Source of the DNA: Centropus unirufus
Lineage: Eukaryota; Chordata; Aves; Cuculiformes; Centropidae
NCBI GenBank assembly: GCA_013397695.1
Contig: VYZI01000665.1
Location: 193,808-257,807, forward strand
Reading direction: 5' to 3'
DNA: 64,000 nucleotides
A program made the position numbers and the translations under genes. Below the pieces are notes generated by a model. That model had not been told where the DNA came from. It worked only from the letters and a program-made list of their open reading frames with translations, and ran no database searches. Of this stretch, positions 27,170-38,432 are shown in pieces; position 1 is the stretch's first letter, and each line of letters starts with the position of its first letter.

Positions 27170-27387
27170 CACCCGGCTCTCTGCCCGGGCCGGCAGGCAG
27201 AGGGTTACGCTGCACCTGTCTGGGTGTACCTGTCCCAGGGCACCTGTGCCGGCAGCCAATCCCCGCCTGTCGGGAGGACCTGTAGGCATCCCTCACACCC
27301 GCACGGGCAATGTCTGTCTGCAGCCTGGACCAGGAGGGACGCGGCGTCCGGACAGGCTGGCTGCAGGGATTCCGAGACGGGGGGGCT
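27170..27387 (+). promoter_or_regulatory. GRHL3 promoter and 5' leader region
   Basis: The 220 bases before the first coding exon are GC- and CpG-rich, unlike the flanks. They carry a CCAAT box (27256-27260). ACCTGT boxes occur at 27214-27219, 27228-27233, 27242-27247 and 27278-27283. The first and third lie within CACCTG E-boxes at 27213-27218 and 27241-27246. No TATA box stands at an obvious distance, so start-site choice is probably dispersed and the cap site is unknown. CACCTG is the known binding sequence of SNAI and ZEB repressors, and ZEB1 and GRHL2 are known to repress each other in epithelial cells. Applying that to GRHL3 here is inference. The start ATG has a purine at -3. Confidence 0.6.
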
Positions 27388-27404
27388 ATGTCGAATGAAC
27401 TGGA
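27388..27404 (+). CDS. GRHL3: GRHL3 coding exon 1 (start codon)
   Basis: ATG plus four codons and two bases (residues M-S-N-E-L and the first two bases of D6) end at the consensus donor GTAAGT (27405). Joining to exon 2 gives MSNELDFRSVRL, which matches the start of a known human GRHL3 isoform, so I chose this ATG. It sits in the CpG-rich promoter, about 10.1 kb before exon 2. The upstream untranslated part of the exon cannot be delimited from sequence alone. Confidence 0.92.
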
Positions 27405-30400
27405 GTAAGTAGAGGTTTTCTGATCACCCACTCCTCTCTGGAAGGGCCGAGGGTTTCTTCTGAGGCTCCGTGAAGCGCTTTGGGTCGCAATGGGTCAGAG
27501 TCCTTGGGTGAATCCCCCTGTCCAGCTCTTTCCAACTGGAAGTGAAAGAATAGGATGAGTGTGTTTGTCAGACTTTCTCTTCCTCCCTAGCCTGGTGCTG
27601 CTCTTAGGAGGGGTCGCTCCTTAGTGGAATTATTATGTCAAAGTTGTTTAATATCATGATCCTGGGTTTCTTTTCCCCCAGACTAAAACTTGACACATGA
27701 CGTTTCTGTCTAGAGGCAAGTCTGCTCTGCCTCTACCCAAGGCAATCTGACCTAAGCTGTGGTAATGCTGGGGGGTTATTTCTTAGAAAATACCTTCCAA
27801 AGTGTTTTTTGAAAGCATGGGTTGTTGTGTAGTGCTCTTTTTTGTTGCTGTTGTTTTGGGATTTTTTAAAGTAAATGGAATCACATTATGATCCTATCAA
27901 TTTTATTGGGTTTGTTTTTTTGTTTTTTTTTTAGCAAGAAAAAACATTTAACATTTTGTTCATCCTGTGTAACTCTTGCTTCTTATCTTACCATCTCCAA
28001 AATATTTTGGGCATTGGATACCGAAGGTATGCATTTGCACAGCATAGTGTGCCTCACATCTCTGGAATAAAAGCAAACAAATTCCATATGAGGTAGGAAA
28101 GGCTGGAGGGATATTGAACGATGGCAGCGAATGCTGCTGTCAATCCAGGCTGGAAAAGCTATTGAGATTCACAACCCTGTATGAAGTATTTGTGTATAAT
28201 AAAATATACCGAGGGATGGATGTCCACGTATATGCACGCCGGGGTGCAGATACGGTGCTTTGGAAGGTGTATTATGAATAAGAAAGACACAAACCTGCAT
28301 GTGTTTCCAAGCCTGATAGAGCTGTTGTGACAGCTAATCTCTTCATAATTAAGAACCCTGAAAAGGTGCAGCAATAATTATTATTGTTTGATACAAATAC
28401 TGGTCTCGATATATTTGCAATGATTAAGAATCAGTGATTTCAATTTTTGCTTTCTGGACTCTTTGGATAACTTATAGACGATGCTTCCTCAGCTGAGAGT
28501 CAGGCCCTGTGGTTCCGACCCCGTCAGAGCATTTGCGTGTGCACAGCGCAGGGTTAGATCCATGTGTCACTAATTTTGCACTGTTACCTGATGAATTATG
28601 TGGCTGCTTGGCTCTTCTCTAACTACCATTAACCCCTGCGCCTTGCCCGAGAGACAGGGGAGTTGATGGGAGGGAGCAGCATCCCCCGTGTGGTTTGGGG
28701 CTGGGTGCCCAGGATGCTCCGTGCTACCAAAGGGGCAGCTGAGATGTTCAGGCAGCCTTTGGGTTTGCTGTGAAGGGAAAAGGTGTCGCCCGGGAGGACG
28801 AACCTGGGGAAGAGTCTGAGCCACGGGGCTGTGGCAGGAGCTGCTAAGCTCGGCTTAATCACGCAGGCCCGAGTCATACAGGGCTTAGCTTTGTGTTGGA
28901 AGGGAAGAGCACTGGGCAGCAGGACTTGGAGGATCTGATAAGGGCGGCACTGCCTTCCTGTGTGTCACACAGCCATTGATCTTTATCCAGCCCCCAGGAC
29001 AAGCGGAGCTCGGGGAGGATGGATCTGAGCTGTATGTGCCTCAATGAGGCTGATTTTAAGGGAGCTGTGATATTCCTGTCGGTTGATGCTGTCACCTACA
29101 ATGACAAGGAGAATAGTCTCACCTCTCCCATTGCTACATTAATTTCACAGGAAGGGCTGGGGAGAAGCAAGGCATAAGAGAATGAGATGTTTTGCCTGTT
29201 ATAAAATACGCTAACTGATGATTTCCATAGACTTTTAAATAGAACTTATGTCTAACTCTGCAATGCGTGGGCTTGAAAGAGTTAACCAGGAGTTACTCCC
29301 TGTTGTGGTTTTGTGGTCGAAACCATGATTGCCAGAAGCAAATTTTTGTCATGCATAAGGTGTGTTATTAAAACTTGAGTTATGCTCCTGGTGAATGAAA
29401 AGTTAAAGCCCTTTTACAAAATCTTGGCAGTAAAGCACACAAAGGATCACCGTGCTGAGGCAAGGTACACTTCCAAGGGAGACAGGGGTTTTATTTTGTC
29501 CAAGTTATGTAAAGAGAAAGAGAGATTTGCAAATTAAAGAAGCAACAATCAAATGACTGCTGTGCCATTCAGGACAAAGGAGTAAAAGCCCTTTGAATAA
29601 ACCCATGACTCAAAGCAGTGATTAATCAACATTTACAGAGTATCTCTGCTTTGGTGCTTTGGGTCATATTCTCAACTGATAGGTACATGGGCATAATTCC
29701 AGAGAAATCTGTTTTAATAAAGATAGTTACACTGATGAGGATCTCCTACTTTGTTTGGCTGTTGCTTGGATCAGTGATCAATGGGAATTATTCATCCCAA
29801 AATGCACCTTGCACTGCACCCCTAAGAGCTTCAATTCAGTTGATTTGCAGGGAGAGTGCTCCGATCCTTCACCAGCATGTGCTCAAGGCTGAGATCCCAC
29901 TACCTTAATGAGTGGAATTGATGGGATAGCATATGATTACATTGTGGCCGGGTCTCCATTGCTAATGCCCAAGTTTCAAAGGTTTAGAAGATAAGAGCAG
30001 GGGTGGCTTATTTGTTGTTATTCCTTGAGGTGTGATGTTATTCTGGCTGGTAGCTGCGATTGTGGTGTGGGTGAGGGTAGCTCTGATCCAGTAATGTCCC
30101 TTCTGCCCAGAGTGTTCACGAACGCAAGTGTTCAGAGGAGAAGGGCAGGCGTCCCTTCCCAAGGTACTTGGTTCCTGGGTGCCAACCACATGTGATGTCA
30201 AGTTTTTGTTTCTTTTCAGTGTTCTGTCTTTGCTGTCTGAACTGTGATGCTTGCTCCCCAGAGACCCATCAATAGGGTTATACTTAGAATGAGATGAATC
30301 CTATTTGTGTGGGAAAAAACTTGTTTGGAACACATTTTGCTATTGTTTTCTTAAAGAGCAAAGCGGGAGGCTTGCCTGACCCCGGGGCCCGTGTGTTCGC

Positions 30401-31969
30401 AGGACACTCTGGATCAGTGTCCATTAGAGTGCATCCAGGAGATCTGGGCAGCCTGCAGAGTCCCTCCAGGATGGGAAGGAAGAGGAAAACAACAGGGGAG
30501 AGCCAGCCCTGGCTGTATGTCGCCAGGCTTGTAGGGTGGCCACTGGGCAGCCGAAGAAGCACAGCCGCTGCCCGAGGTTGAGCAAGGACAGCCTGACAGG
30601 GCAGGGGAGCAGGCTGCCTCACCTGAGGCTTGTGTCCAGTGTCCTGCCCTGACACACGCTTCCTGTGCCTCTTGGGCAATGCACGAGGAGTCGCCTCCCT
30701 GCTTCCGCCAGCTTAAACCCGACTGCCAAGTTTCTTTGCTGACTGAATTTGCAGGCAATAGGAAGAGATCAGCACATCCCAGCCTAAAATGGGGGGGCTG
30801 AAAGGCCCTGCTGGCCCGCAGTTCATGTAGGAAGCCCAAGACTCAACGTGTGACAAGCCTCCTGTGAGGTGACATCAATCTCTACTGCTTTCTAAAATGG
30901 GTGCTGAGGTCCACATCACTTGGTGTGTTACTGCAGGATCCTCCCATAGGATATGATTAGGGAAGTATAGAAACTTGAGTAAATCTGGGCTCTGTTCTCA
31001 GTCAGGAACTCTGGGCCCTGTTACCGTCTAAATAACCCACAGTAATTGAATACTAGATTAAAACCAGATTACCTGAAAGAGCAATAGAAAAGAATCAAAC
31101 TTTGTCACAAAAGATTGTATATCCCTTTATTGCTAGCATTGTTTGTTGTTTTTGTTTTTTTTTTAATCCAAGTCTTGTCAAACTGTGAATTTCTTTCTTT
31201 ATTTAAAAGCCACAGCTCTGGTAATGAGTGTATATACAAGAATAAAAAAAAATGAAACAGGAGGTAGCTAGGGTTTGGGATGTAGAAGGTGGGGGCAAAA
31301 TCCATAAGTACTGAAAACAAAAAAAGGGTAACTGAAAGCACCTAAACTCTGGGCGTTATGAAGCTCTTATCGTGAGTAATCTTTCTGGTGGGGTGTGAAG
31401 GCCTGGGAACTTCAGTGCAGTGTGCGTCTGTGTGTTATGTTTTGGTGGAGATGAAGGTTTGTGTTCACGAATACATGTATATGTTGGGTGTCCTCATCAG
31501 TCTACAACAAAAACAGAGTGAAGTGTTGACCAATATTTTGGAAGTGCCAGGTGGTTGGTGACAGATGCTCAGTCAGGGGCACTTGTTAGGGCCCGGTTCT
31601 TATGTCCTCCCTTTGGAGGCAGATCAGCCTGAGACTTAGGACACCCCAAAACTGAAGCATCCGACATCACAAACTTCTTTGGGGAAAAATCAGACTTAAT
31701 TTCTGAACTGCAAACTAATTCTGTGCTGTAATTTGTTGTGTTAGGCAGGGAAGGCAGTAAAGCATGAATCATATGTGAAATGTGATTGTGTGGGTGGATA
31801 CCTCAAGGATGATGCTATCAGGTAAAACACAATACCAGCTGGTGTCCCCCAAGCATCGCTCCAGACTGAACCATCTCATGGAGCCCTTTGGGCTAGGAAG
31901 GCAGGAACCAGTCCAGTGGTAACGAGGCTTATAGCAGAGGTCCACATCTGATTCCATTCTTTCATTTTC

Positions 31970-32045
31970 ACTGAGTAGGGCTGGATAAGTCATTTTAATG
32001 TCAATCCCCATGCCTCAGTTTCTTCTGTGATAAAAAATAGCTTCA
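31970..32045 (+). repeat. MIR-like ancient SINE fragment in intron 1
   Basis: The string GGATAAGTCATTTTAATGTC is followed by CCATGCCTCAGTTTCTTCTG and TGATAAAAAATAG. This follows the MIR order of 'caagtcactta', 'gcctcagtttcctcatc' and 'tgtaaaatgg'. The copy is old and diverged. Confidence 0.5.
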
Positions 32046-35000
32046 AAACCAGGGAGCTAGACTGGTGTAAAGATGGAAGAACACCAAGCTCCAAGCTTGG
32101 ATGTGTGGGTCCTAAGGAGCTGTAATTCAAGAGGGCCAAGAGACAGGCGAGTTCTCTGCATGTTACCAGGTAGTGCCTGCCCCTAGAAGGTTTGTCTGGT
32201 TCCATGATGCTTAGGATTCCACCCGCAAAGCATTCCAGCTGGTTTCAGCTCCTCAGGAGAGCTGGGGTAGGGGATTCAGTAAAGAGCTAGTCAGGACTCT
32301 TGTTTCCCTCAGTGTCAGTGCAACACTCATCGTCCTGGTCCCCACCCTTCTCCATCCCAACACACCTTCCCCGCAGGACGGCCGGCTGCACAGCTAACCC
32401 ATCCTCCTGGGTGGTGCTGGCCACCGTTTGGGGAACCAATGAGCTCGTGACAGCTCCTTCTCCGTCCTTTGCAGCCTCTGCATATTTCTATTCTCCGCTC
32501 AATAAATGCAGGTGGATGCCCCACTGGCTGCATCCGAGCAGGTCGCTGGCTGAGAGCAGCGGGGCTGGCCTGTCTCGCGCGTGCCGTGCAGGCCATGTGC
32601 TGTCCAGAAGGGAGAGGCTCTGGGGTGAAAGAGGCTGAGGGATGGCTAGGAAACATCTGGCTGCTGTGCTGAGTTCAGTTGCTGCCCTACCCTGAGCAGG
32701 CTGATCACGCTGCTGACGTGCCCCTGAAGAAACCCGGTGACAGAGGCCACATTGGCCTCTGGCTGCCTGAGAAGACTTTTCGGTCCAGTCGACAGTGCAG
32801 GTCGGGGTCCGGGAAGTCAGTGGTCTCCTTTGCCGCCCGTGGATCGAGGCTGTAGTGTACTCTTGTACATCTAGGCAATGGTTTTCACTGTCAGTCCGTG
32901 TGTTTGTTATGTTTCTCTTTGCATTTTTTTTTTCTGCTTCTGCCCCTGTCTGGGCTTTTGCCTGGCTCTGTGAATGTACTGGTGACAGCATGCTTACCGG
33001 TGCTGGTACTGTCACATTGTCTTCAGATGTGCTTATTTATTAAACTTGCAAAGATAGGCTAAAATCAGCATTTAGCTGGGAAGTTTGAATTTAGTCATGA
33101 GGCCGCTCTGGGATGCTCTTCTTCCTTGGCAAAGGGGGCTGGTTCACAGGCTAAAACCTCTGCCTCAGAAAGCAGTCCTGGTAAAGATCTGCTTTCTTGT
33201 GTGGGATGTTGATCCTTCCCCACATTACTGAGGAGAGGTTCTTGGGGTAATGAAGGCCTACTGCTGCCCTGCAAACTGCCTGCGGTATCTCTGAAGTCCT
33301 GTGGGCTGGGGTCTTTATTCTGTGGCCTTCAATTCCTGCTGCTGGTTGCCATGGATTCTCTGCTCCTTTGACAATGCCCTCAGCATCTGGCAGGGCCAGT
33401 ATTTAGGCTGGAGGCTTAATCAGTCATAGGGGAGAGAACAAAGACAAGCAACACAAAGCTTCAAGGCCAGCAAAACCACCCAGTGAAACCCAACAAAAGG
33501 CAAAAGGAATACAAGAGTTTCTTTCCTGTTTGTCTCATCTCCCCACTGAGACACCTTGGGCATATTCTCCTGTTTCATCATAGCCCTGAGTGTTTATTCC
33601 TAACCGGGAGGCTACTGTTGGAGCAGACCTGGCAGATAAATAGGGGAATCAGAGATCGGGTGGGATGGAGCAGGGAAGGGGACTGGTATCACCTTGTGTC
33701 GAGTTGTGAACTGTTTGGAAACAAATAGACTGCTCCTTTCCCCGAATCATGCACTGCTTTGCACATGACCCCAAGGCTCCAACGGGGTGGGTCTGTGTGC
33801 ACCAGAAGGGGTGCCACTGGTCCCACGTATTCGTGTTTCACTAACCCATCCTCCCTTTGAACCAAGGTGACTGCTTGTGAAAGGAAACTTTGTTTTGCTA
33901 GAGAGCAGACAGTTTGCAGTGAACAAATATGGTACAGCCACGTGGAAAAGGCATCACAAGGAGTGATGAGTGTGAGTTCACATGTGTTTGCATCTGGATC
34001 TGGACGTCCTTTTTCCTGCATCTCTACTTCACAAAGCCCGCTCGTGCTGAGTTGGAAATAGGCTGTAGAAGCAAACTGACCTGACAGTCTGCTGTAGCTG
34101 CAGGAGCTGAAATGCGCACAATGTCGAAAAGGTGCCTCTAAACATGTCATTGTATCTGCTCATCTCCTCAAATAATCCTCTCGAGGTGTTGGTAAGCCTG
34201 GTTGACCTTCTGGAACAGAGCCAAACCCTCTGGGAAAGTAAGGTGGGATGGAGTCAGTGTTACGTGTCCTCTGCAGAGCTGTCCTAGCTGCAGTTTTATC
34301 TAAGGCAATGCACGAGGATCCACTCAGATATATTCCAGTGACTGCTAGAGATCCTATGAACTCTAGAATAAAGAAACAGGATGGAATAAATGTGCGGCTC
34401 CCATCATGCCACCTTTGTCCAGGTCCTCAGCTGGGTGATTCAGTGCAAGCTTACTGTGACCAGTGCAGTTCCCAGTGTACGGGAGGAGCGACTCCATTTC
34501 TGTGTTCTCAGCCCACTGGCTCCCCAGGACTTGGCTGTTTCTAAGCACTACAGGGTCCTGACTGAAGCCTCCAGTGAGTCTCACTGGAGCATCCTAAAGT
34601 GCTGCTGTCCTCATCTTCCAGTCCAGAAAGGATTCTGCTGGAGTCTGCTACTTTTTAACAGGTGTACCATAAGGCAACATGTGCCCCCATTTTAGTTCTG
34701 TCCAGTTCAGGGTGTGACATATGAATTTAGGAAGGTGCCTTTCCTTTAGTATGCCAGGCCGAGTGTAGGACTGGTTTTCCATTGTGTCTCCTGCTGCAGG
34801 AACAGTTTCTCCTAGTGGAGGTGTGGGGCAGGCGGTGATGAGGTGGTAATGTTCCCAGCAGTACAGCCAGAGCTACCCAGTGAAGCCAGGAGCCACGTGT
34901 AAAAATGAGAGGCAGGCTCCTAGGGCCCTTTTCAAGCTTCTGTTCTTCATAAACTGGACAGAGGTACAAGCAGAGATCTCAAGCTTCCCCTCCAACTTCC

Positions 35001-35496
35001 CTCTCCCTCCAGAGTGCAGACCAGATGATAAAATGCTAAAACATCAGCTGCTTGTGCGTGCAGTGGTTGTGCCACACCAGAGGGACAAGGCAGGGAGACA
35101 GGATAGAGTCACACTGCAAGGAATGCTTCATCTGAGGGCTGGGGCGAGGGACAATAAAGCTGCAAAGCATCTTTCATAGTAGAATCTGTGCTTTTTTAAG
35201 CTGCTGAACACCTTGTTGCTACATCTTACCATAGTGTGTTTATCTACTACATTGATTACAAGCGATGGGAGCGGAGTCTTTCCCAGAAAGCAACCTCTGT
35301 TGCAGCCTATGCCTCCTTGAGAAGATCGGCTTCAGAATGGGTGAAGATTCCTGTCCAGACAGGACTGAACAGCCCATCGTCAGGTCGACAGCAGTGAAAT
35401 CTGAGTCATGCCGATTGCTCGCCTTGGAGACAGCAGCAGCACTGAAGGGGAGGGAGGGCTGCTTGAGAAACGCTAAAGACAACGAAACTCACAAAC

Positions 35497-35631
35497 CACC
35501 CGGTGGAGTTTCGTACACGGGCCGAAAGCGGTGTTGGAGCCTCATCCCGGCACGCGAGGGAGAAGAGGATCAAGCTCGGCAGCTCCGTTCTACCGGGCGT
35601 GGGGGGAGCTGACACTGGCCAGAGCCCTAAC
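35497..35631 (+). promoter_or_regulatory. CpG-rich patch in intron 1, candidate alternative GRHL3 promoter
   Basis: Roughly eighteen CpG dinucleotides fall in the 190 bases from 35497 to 35690, in an otherwise CpG-depleted intron. A KLF/SP-type GGGCGTGGGG lies at 35595-35604. The patch leads directly into an ATG with a phase-compatible donor (next entry). Human GRHL3 is known to use alternative first exons joined to the same exon 2, so a second promoter here would fit. Transcription from this patch has not been shown and is inference. Confidence 0.4.
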
Positions 35632-35681
35632 ATGGGGCAGCAGCTCTCCGTCCCATCCTGTGCTCCGGCACCCGCTACCGC
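35632..35681 (+). CDS. Candidate alternative first coding exon of GRHL3
   Basis: ATG at 35632 opens 16 codons plus two bases and ends at a good donor, GTGAGC (35682). Spliced to exon 2 at 37519 it keeps the frame: the two leftover bases GC plus T make Ala, then Phe-Arg-Ser-Val follows. The predicted 17-residue leader (MGQQLSV, then a Pro/Ala/Ser-rich stretch) would replace residues 1-6. It does not resemble the human alternative leader that I recall (MWMNSILPIFL). A phase match has about a one-in-three chance of arising by accident, so the evidence is the combination with the CpG patch and the donor. Confidence 0.3.
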
Positions 35682-37518
35682 GTGAGCGCAGAAGATGCCT
35701 CAGGCCATTAGAATAGCAGTTCCCAGCTTCTCTCCTGTGCAGCTCAGGTGTGGAGGGACCATGTGGAAGCAAGATATTCTTTACTAAAAAGACAACAAGG
35801 ACAGCAGAGGTAGCCCTTGATGGCCTCATCTGTCCTGCTTCAGGAGAAAGTGTGTACTCTTACAGGGCTGCCACTCTGCTCAGCCAAGGAGAGTTCCTGA
35901 GTCTGATCCAGGACCACCACCAAAACTATGCATGTGCAGTTCATGTGTGTACTCCCTGCTGGAGACACAGCAGCGTGAGAGATCAGTGCAGGTGCAGGTG
36001 TGAAATCGTCTTCATTGAGCTGTCGGGGAGGATGGACTAGCGCCTTTTACCCTGTCCAGGGTCCACCTCTGCACCCTTCCAATTTCCAGCCCAGCAGCAT
36101 CTGCTGAGCAGCTGGTTTTTCACCCTGTCAGCGTGGGCAGCTCACACCAAACGGGCTGGTGGTATCCATCATGGTTAGCAATAACTGGGAGTTTCAGAGA
36201 TGCCAGATTCCTTTCAGGAGGAATTATTGTTCTTGGAATGATTCACTTAAAAGTCTATCCCAGGACTTATTATAAACACGCAAAGGATAGCTTAATGGAA
36301 AAAACATATTCCTCATAGAAATGCCATTAAATATACCATTCATTATCTAAATTCCTGTAGAATTTGCCTTTCCATAAAAAAAAATCAGTGACTGAAAATG
36401 CTCCGTTCCTGACAACATTGGAGATTTAAAGAAAAAGCTCTTCTTGTAATTTTTTTAATCTTCTGCTGCTGATAAAAGCCAGTCTGCACTTACAGGAACT
36501 TCCCATTTTGATGAAAAAGTAGGCTTTGTCTGCAAACGTGTTTCTTATGATGGATAGTGTGAGCTGTTGTGGTGACAGCACATGCACGTGGCTGAAGGCC
36601 ACTGATTGATGTTCTGCTCTGAGTGGGATGAGCCTGCAGCATGGAGCAGTGCCGGAATGTGCAGAGCGGCTTCTGTGCTGGCTGCCAGTAGGATTTGCTG
36701 GAGGAACAGGAAAGATGACCAGTGTTTGGGTAATTAAGTGTCTGACAGTTTGTTAACATAAGATGGAGAGACTTGGAGAAAGGGCCAGAAGAGAGGGCAG
36801 ACAGGGCACTATTTTGGTGTGTTGCTTCTCAGCTCACGTGGTCCCATGAGCCTCACCTTTGTTGGGAATTTTTAGTGGAGGGGAGGGTGTTGTGATCTGC
36901 CTGTCTTCTTCCCTCTATGTAGAATAATATACAAAAGACTGGGAAAAAAACTCATAAGTTAGCTTGGAACCAAATTTAAATAAACCGTGAACTACAGCAA
37001 AGAAAAGTGATGGGGTTTGGTTTTTGTCTGGGTGAGCAGGTCAAGTTCTCTGAACAGCAAGCGGTTACTTACATCACCTTTGTTGGCTGCACTCTCCTTT
37101 AGCTCCAAATTCAAGGGAAGAAATTGCCAAGTCTCCTGATCACGTTGCACTCCGGTTACTGACCAACATCCCACCTTGACAGTGCATGAACTGGCTGGCT
37201 GGTAGCGTGTGTTTGCTGAGGAAGGAGCAGTTGCAGTCGATGGCGTGGCGTTTAGCATGCCTGGGGCAGGAGGAGGGAAGCAGAGGTACGTCTGCCTCTC
37301 TGCACAGCCCTACCAGTGAGGCTCTGGACTAATTTTTTTTACATAGCTACCGGTAGAAGAATTGTAATCCCGAAGACTCTGGGAGTTAAGGGCCAGAAAA
37401 GCATCTCTCCTCCATTCCAGCAGTTCCTTTGGGCAGCCCTTCATGCATTTGGCTTGGCGGCATGGAAATTTCTGTGGAAAATTAGTACCCTTCATTCCAT
37501 TTTCTCGGTCTGGCTCAG

Positions 37519-37705
37519 TTTTAGATCTGTGCGCCTGATGAAGAATGACACCATGAACTTCCAGAAATTCCCCTATACCAATGAAGATGAAGCCTGGAAA
37601 ACCTACCTAGAGAACCCCTTAACCGCAGCCACCAAAGCTATGATGAGGGTGAACGGAGATGATGACAGCGTGGCTGCCCTGAGCCTCCTTTATGACTACT
37701 ACATG
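37519..37705 (+). CDS. GRHL3: GRHL3 coding exon 2 (N-terminal activation region)
   Basis: This exon encodes residues 6 (last base) to 68. It carries the strongly conserved GRHL3 blocks DEAWKTYLENPLTAATKAMM and NGDDDSVAALSLLYDYYM. The acceptor follows a pyrimidine-rich GGTCTGGCTCAG and the donor is GTGCGT at 37706. It belongs to the activation region shared by vertebrate grainyhead-like proteins. Translation upstream of 37519 in the same frame stays open for 203 bases, but that is intron and the conserved residues begin exactly at the splice junction. Confidence 0.97.
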
Positions 37706-38370
37706 GTGCGTTCCCGTTGGGGCTGAGGCTTTTGAGGGAGTTTGTCCCAGAGGGGAAGCATGAAGGTAACATGTGTGCTCAGCCGCCTTTGGAGGGTGCC
37801 CGTCTCCTGGGCTCTCTGTGTTGTTTCTGCAATGGACCCCCTAGCGCCCCCAGACATAGAGTGCCACTATTATCCCCAGTGCAGGGATGGCAAACTGAAG
37901 CTCAGAACGCCAATATGCTGTAGAGGAAACCAGCATGGCATGGAAAACCGAACCTGGCTGTCTTGAGTCTCAGCCTGGTGTGCTTTGAGAGACATGGAGC
38001 TGGAATAGCTATGTGTCTTGCAGACCCTAGGATCTTTATTTTTCCAGGGTTGCTGTAGGATGGGGCTTCAAGAAATGTGGATAACATTTAGCGTTAATTG
38101 AAATTAATAGTACTGATGTTCCCATTCACTTTGGTGCTTTTGAAAGTCCTTCCCAGAACAAAGTGATGTGGCCTTCCTACTGTTACCTGGGGAATCCATG
38201 GCAGAGACAGTAAGAGAGCCCATGTCTCCTGTGTCTGCAGCTGGTGTGTATTATTAACCCGGTACTTTATATATGAGACTTCACTTACTGCGCAGTCAAG
38301 GCTAATTTTGCCTCTATTTTCATTAATAAAATATAACAATAAACAAACTCTTTGTTCTTCATTGTTCTAG
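37706..38370 (+). other. GRHL3 intron 2 with minus-strand MIR-like relic
   Basis: This 665-base intron holds a reversed MIR-like fragment at about 37866-37912 (TATTATCCCCAG, then GGCAAACTGAAGCTCAG). Nothing else is recognisable. Confidence 0.8.
37866..37912 (-). repeat. MIR-like ancient SINE fragment, reversed
   Basis: TATTATCCCCAG and GGCAAACTGAAGCTCAGAAC match the reverse complement of the MIR core ('attatccccattttacagatgaggaaactgaggctcag') at many positions. It is short and diverged. Confidence 0.5.
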
Positions 38371-38432
38371 GTCCCAAAGGAGAAGAGGATTCTTCCAGCT
38401 GGTATGATGGGACGCAATGAATTAGGAAAGAG
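38371..38432 (+). CDS. GRHL3: GRHL3 coding exon 3
   Basis: Residues 69-88 plus two bases of Arg89. The conserved VPKEKRIL block follows YDYYM of exon 2, where human has GPKEKRIL. A variable Gly/Met-rich stretch and N-E-L-G-K-R come next. The acceptor is TTGTTCTAG and the donor GTTAGC at 38433, a weaker but acceptable site. Confidence 0.94.

Larger units (their letters stand above)
27405..37518 (+). other. GRHL3 intron 1
   Basis: This is the largest intron, as in mammals, and a likely site for enhancers and alternative first exons. It contains a MIR-like fragment (31981-32045), T-rich tracts near 27900-27930 and 31148-31165, and a CpG-rich patch at 35497-35690 described separately. Open frames such as 30284-30839 on the minus strand and 32488-33015 on the minus strand show no family similarity. 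Confidence 0.85.

Noticed and set aside
37316..37518. Open frame running upstream from GRHL3 exon 2 with its own ATG
   Set aside because: The conserved GRHL3 residues start exactly at the AG splice junction at 37518. The upstream residues resemble nothing, and exon 1 at 27388 supplies the matching start.
27405..37518. Counterpart of the human GRHL3 leader starting MWMNS
   Set aside because: No ATGTGGATGAA-like sequence with a phase-2 donor was found in intron 1.
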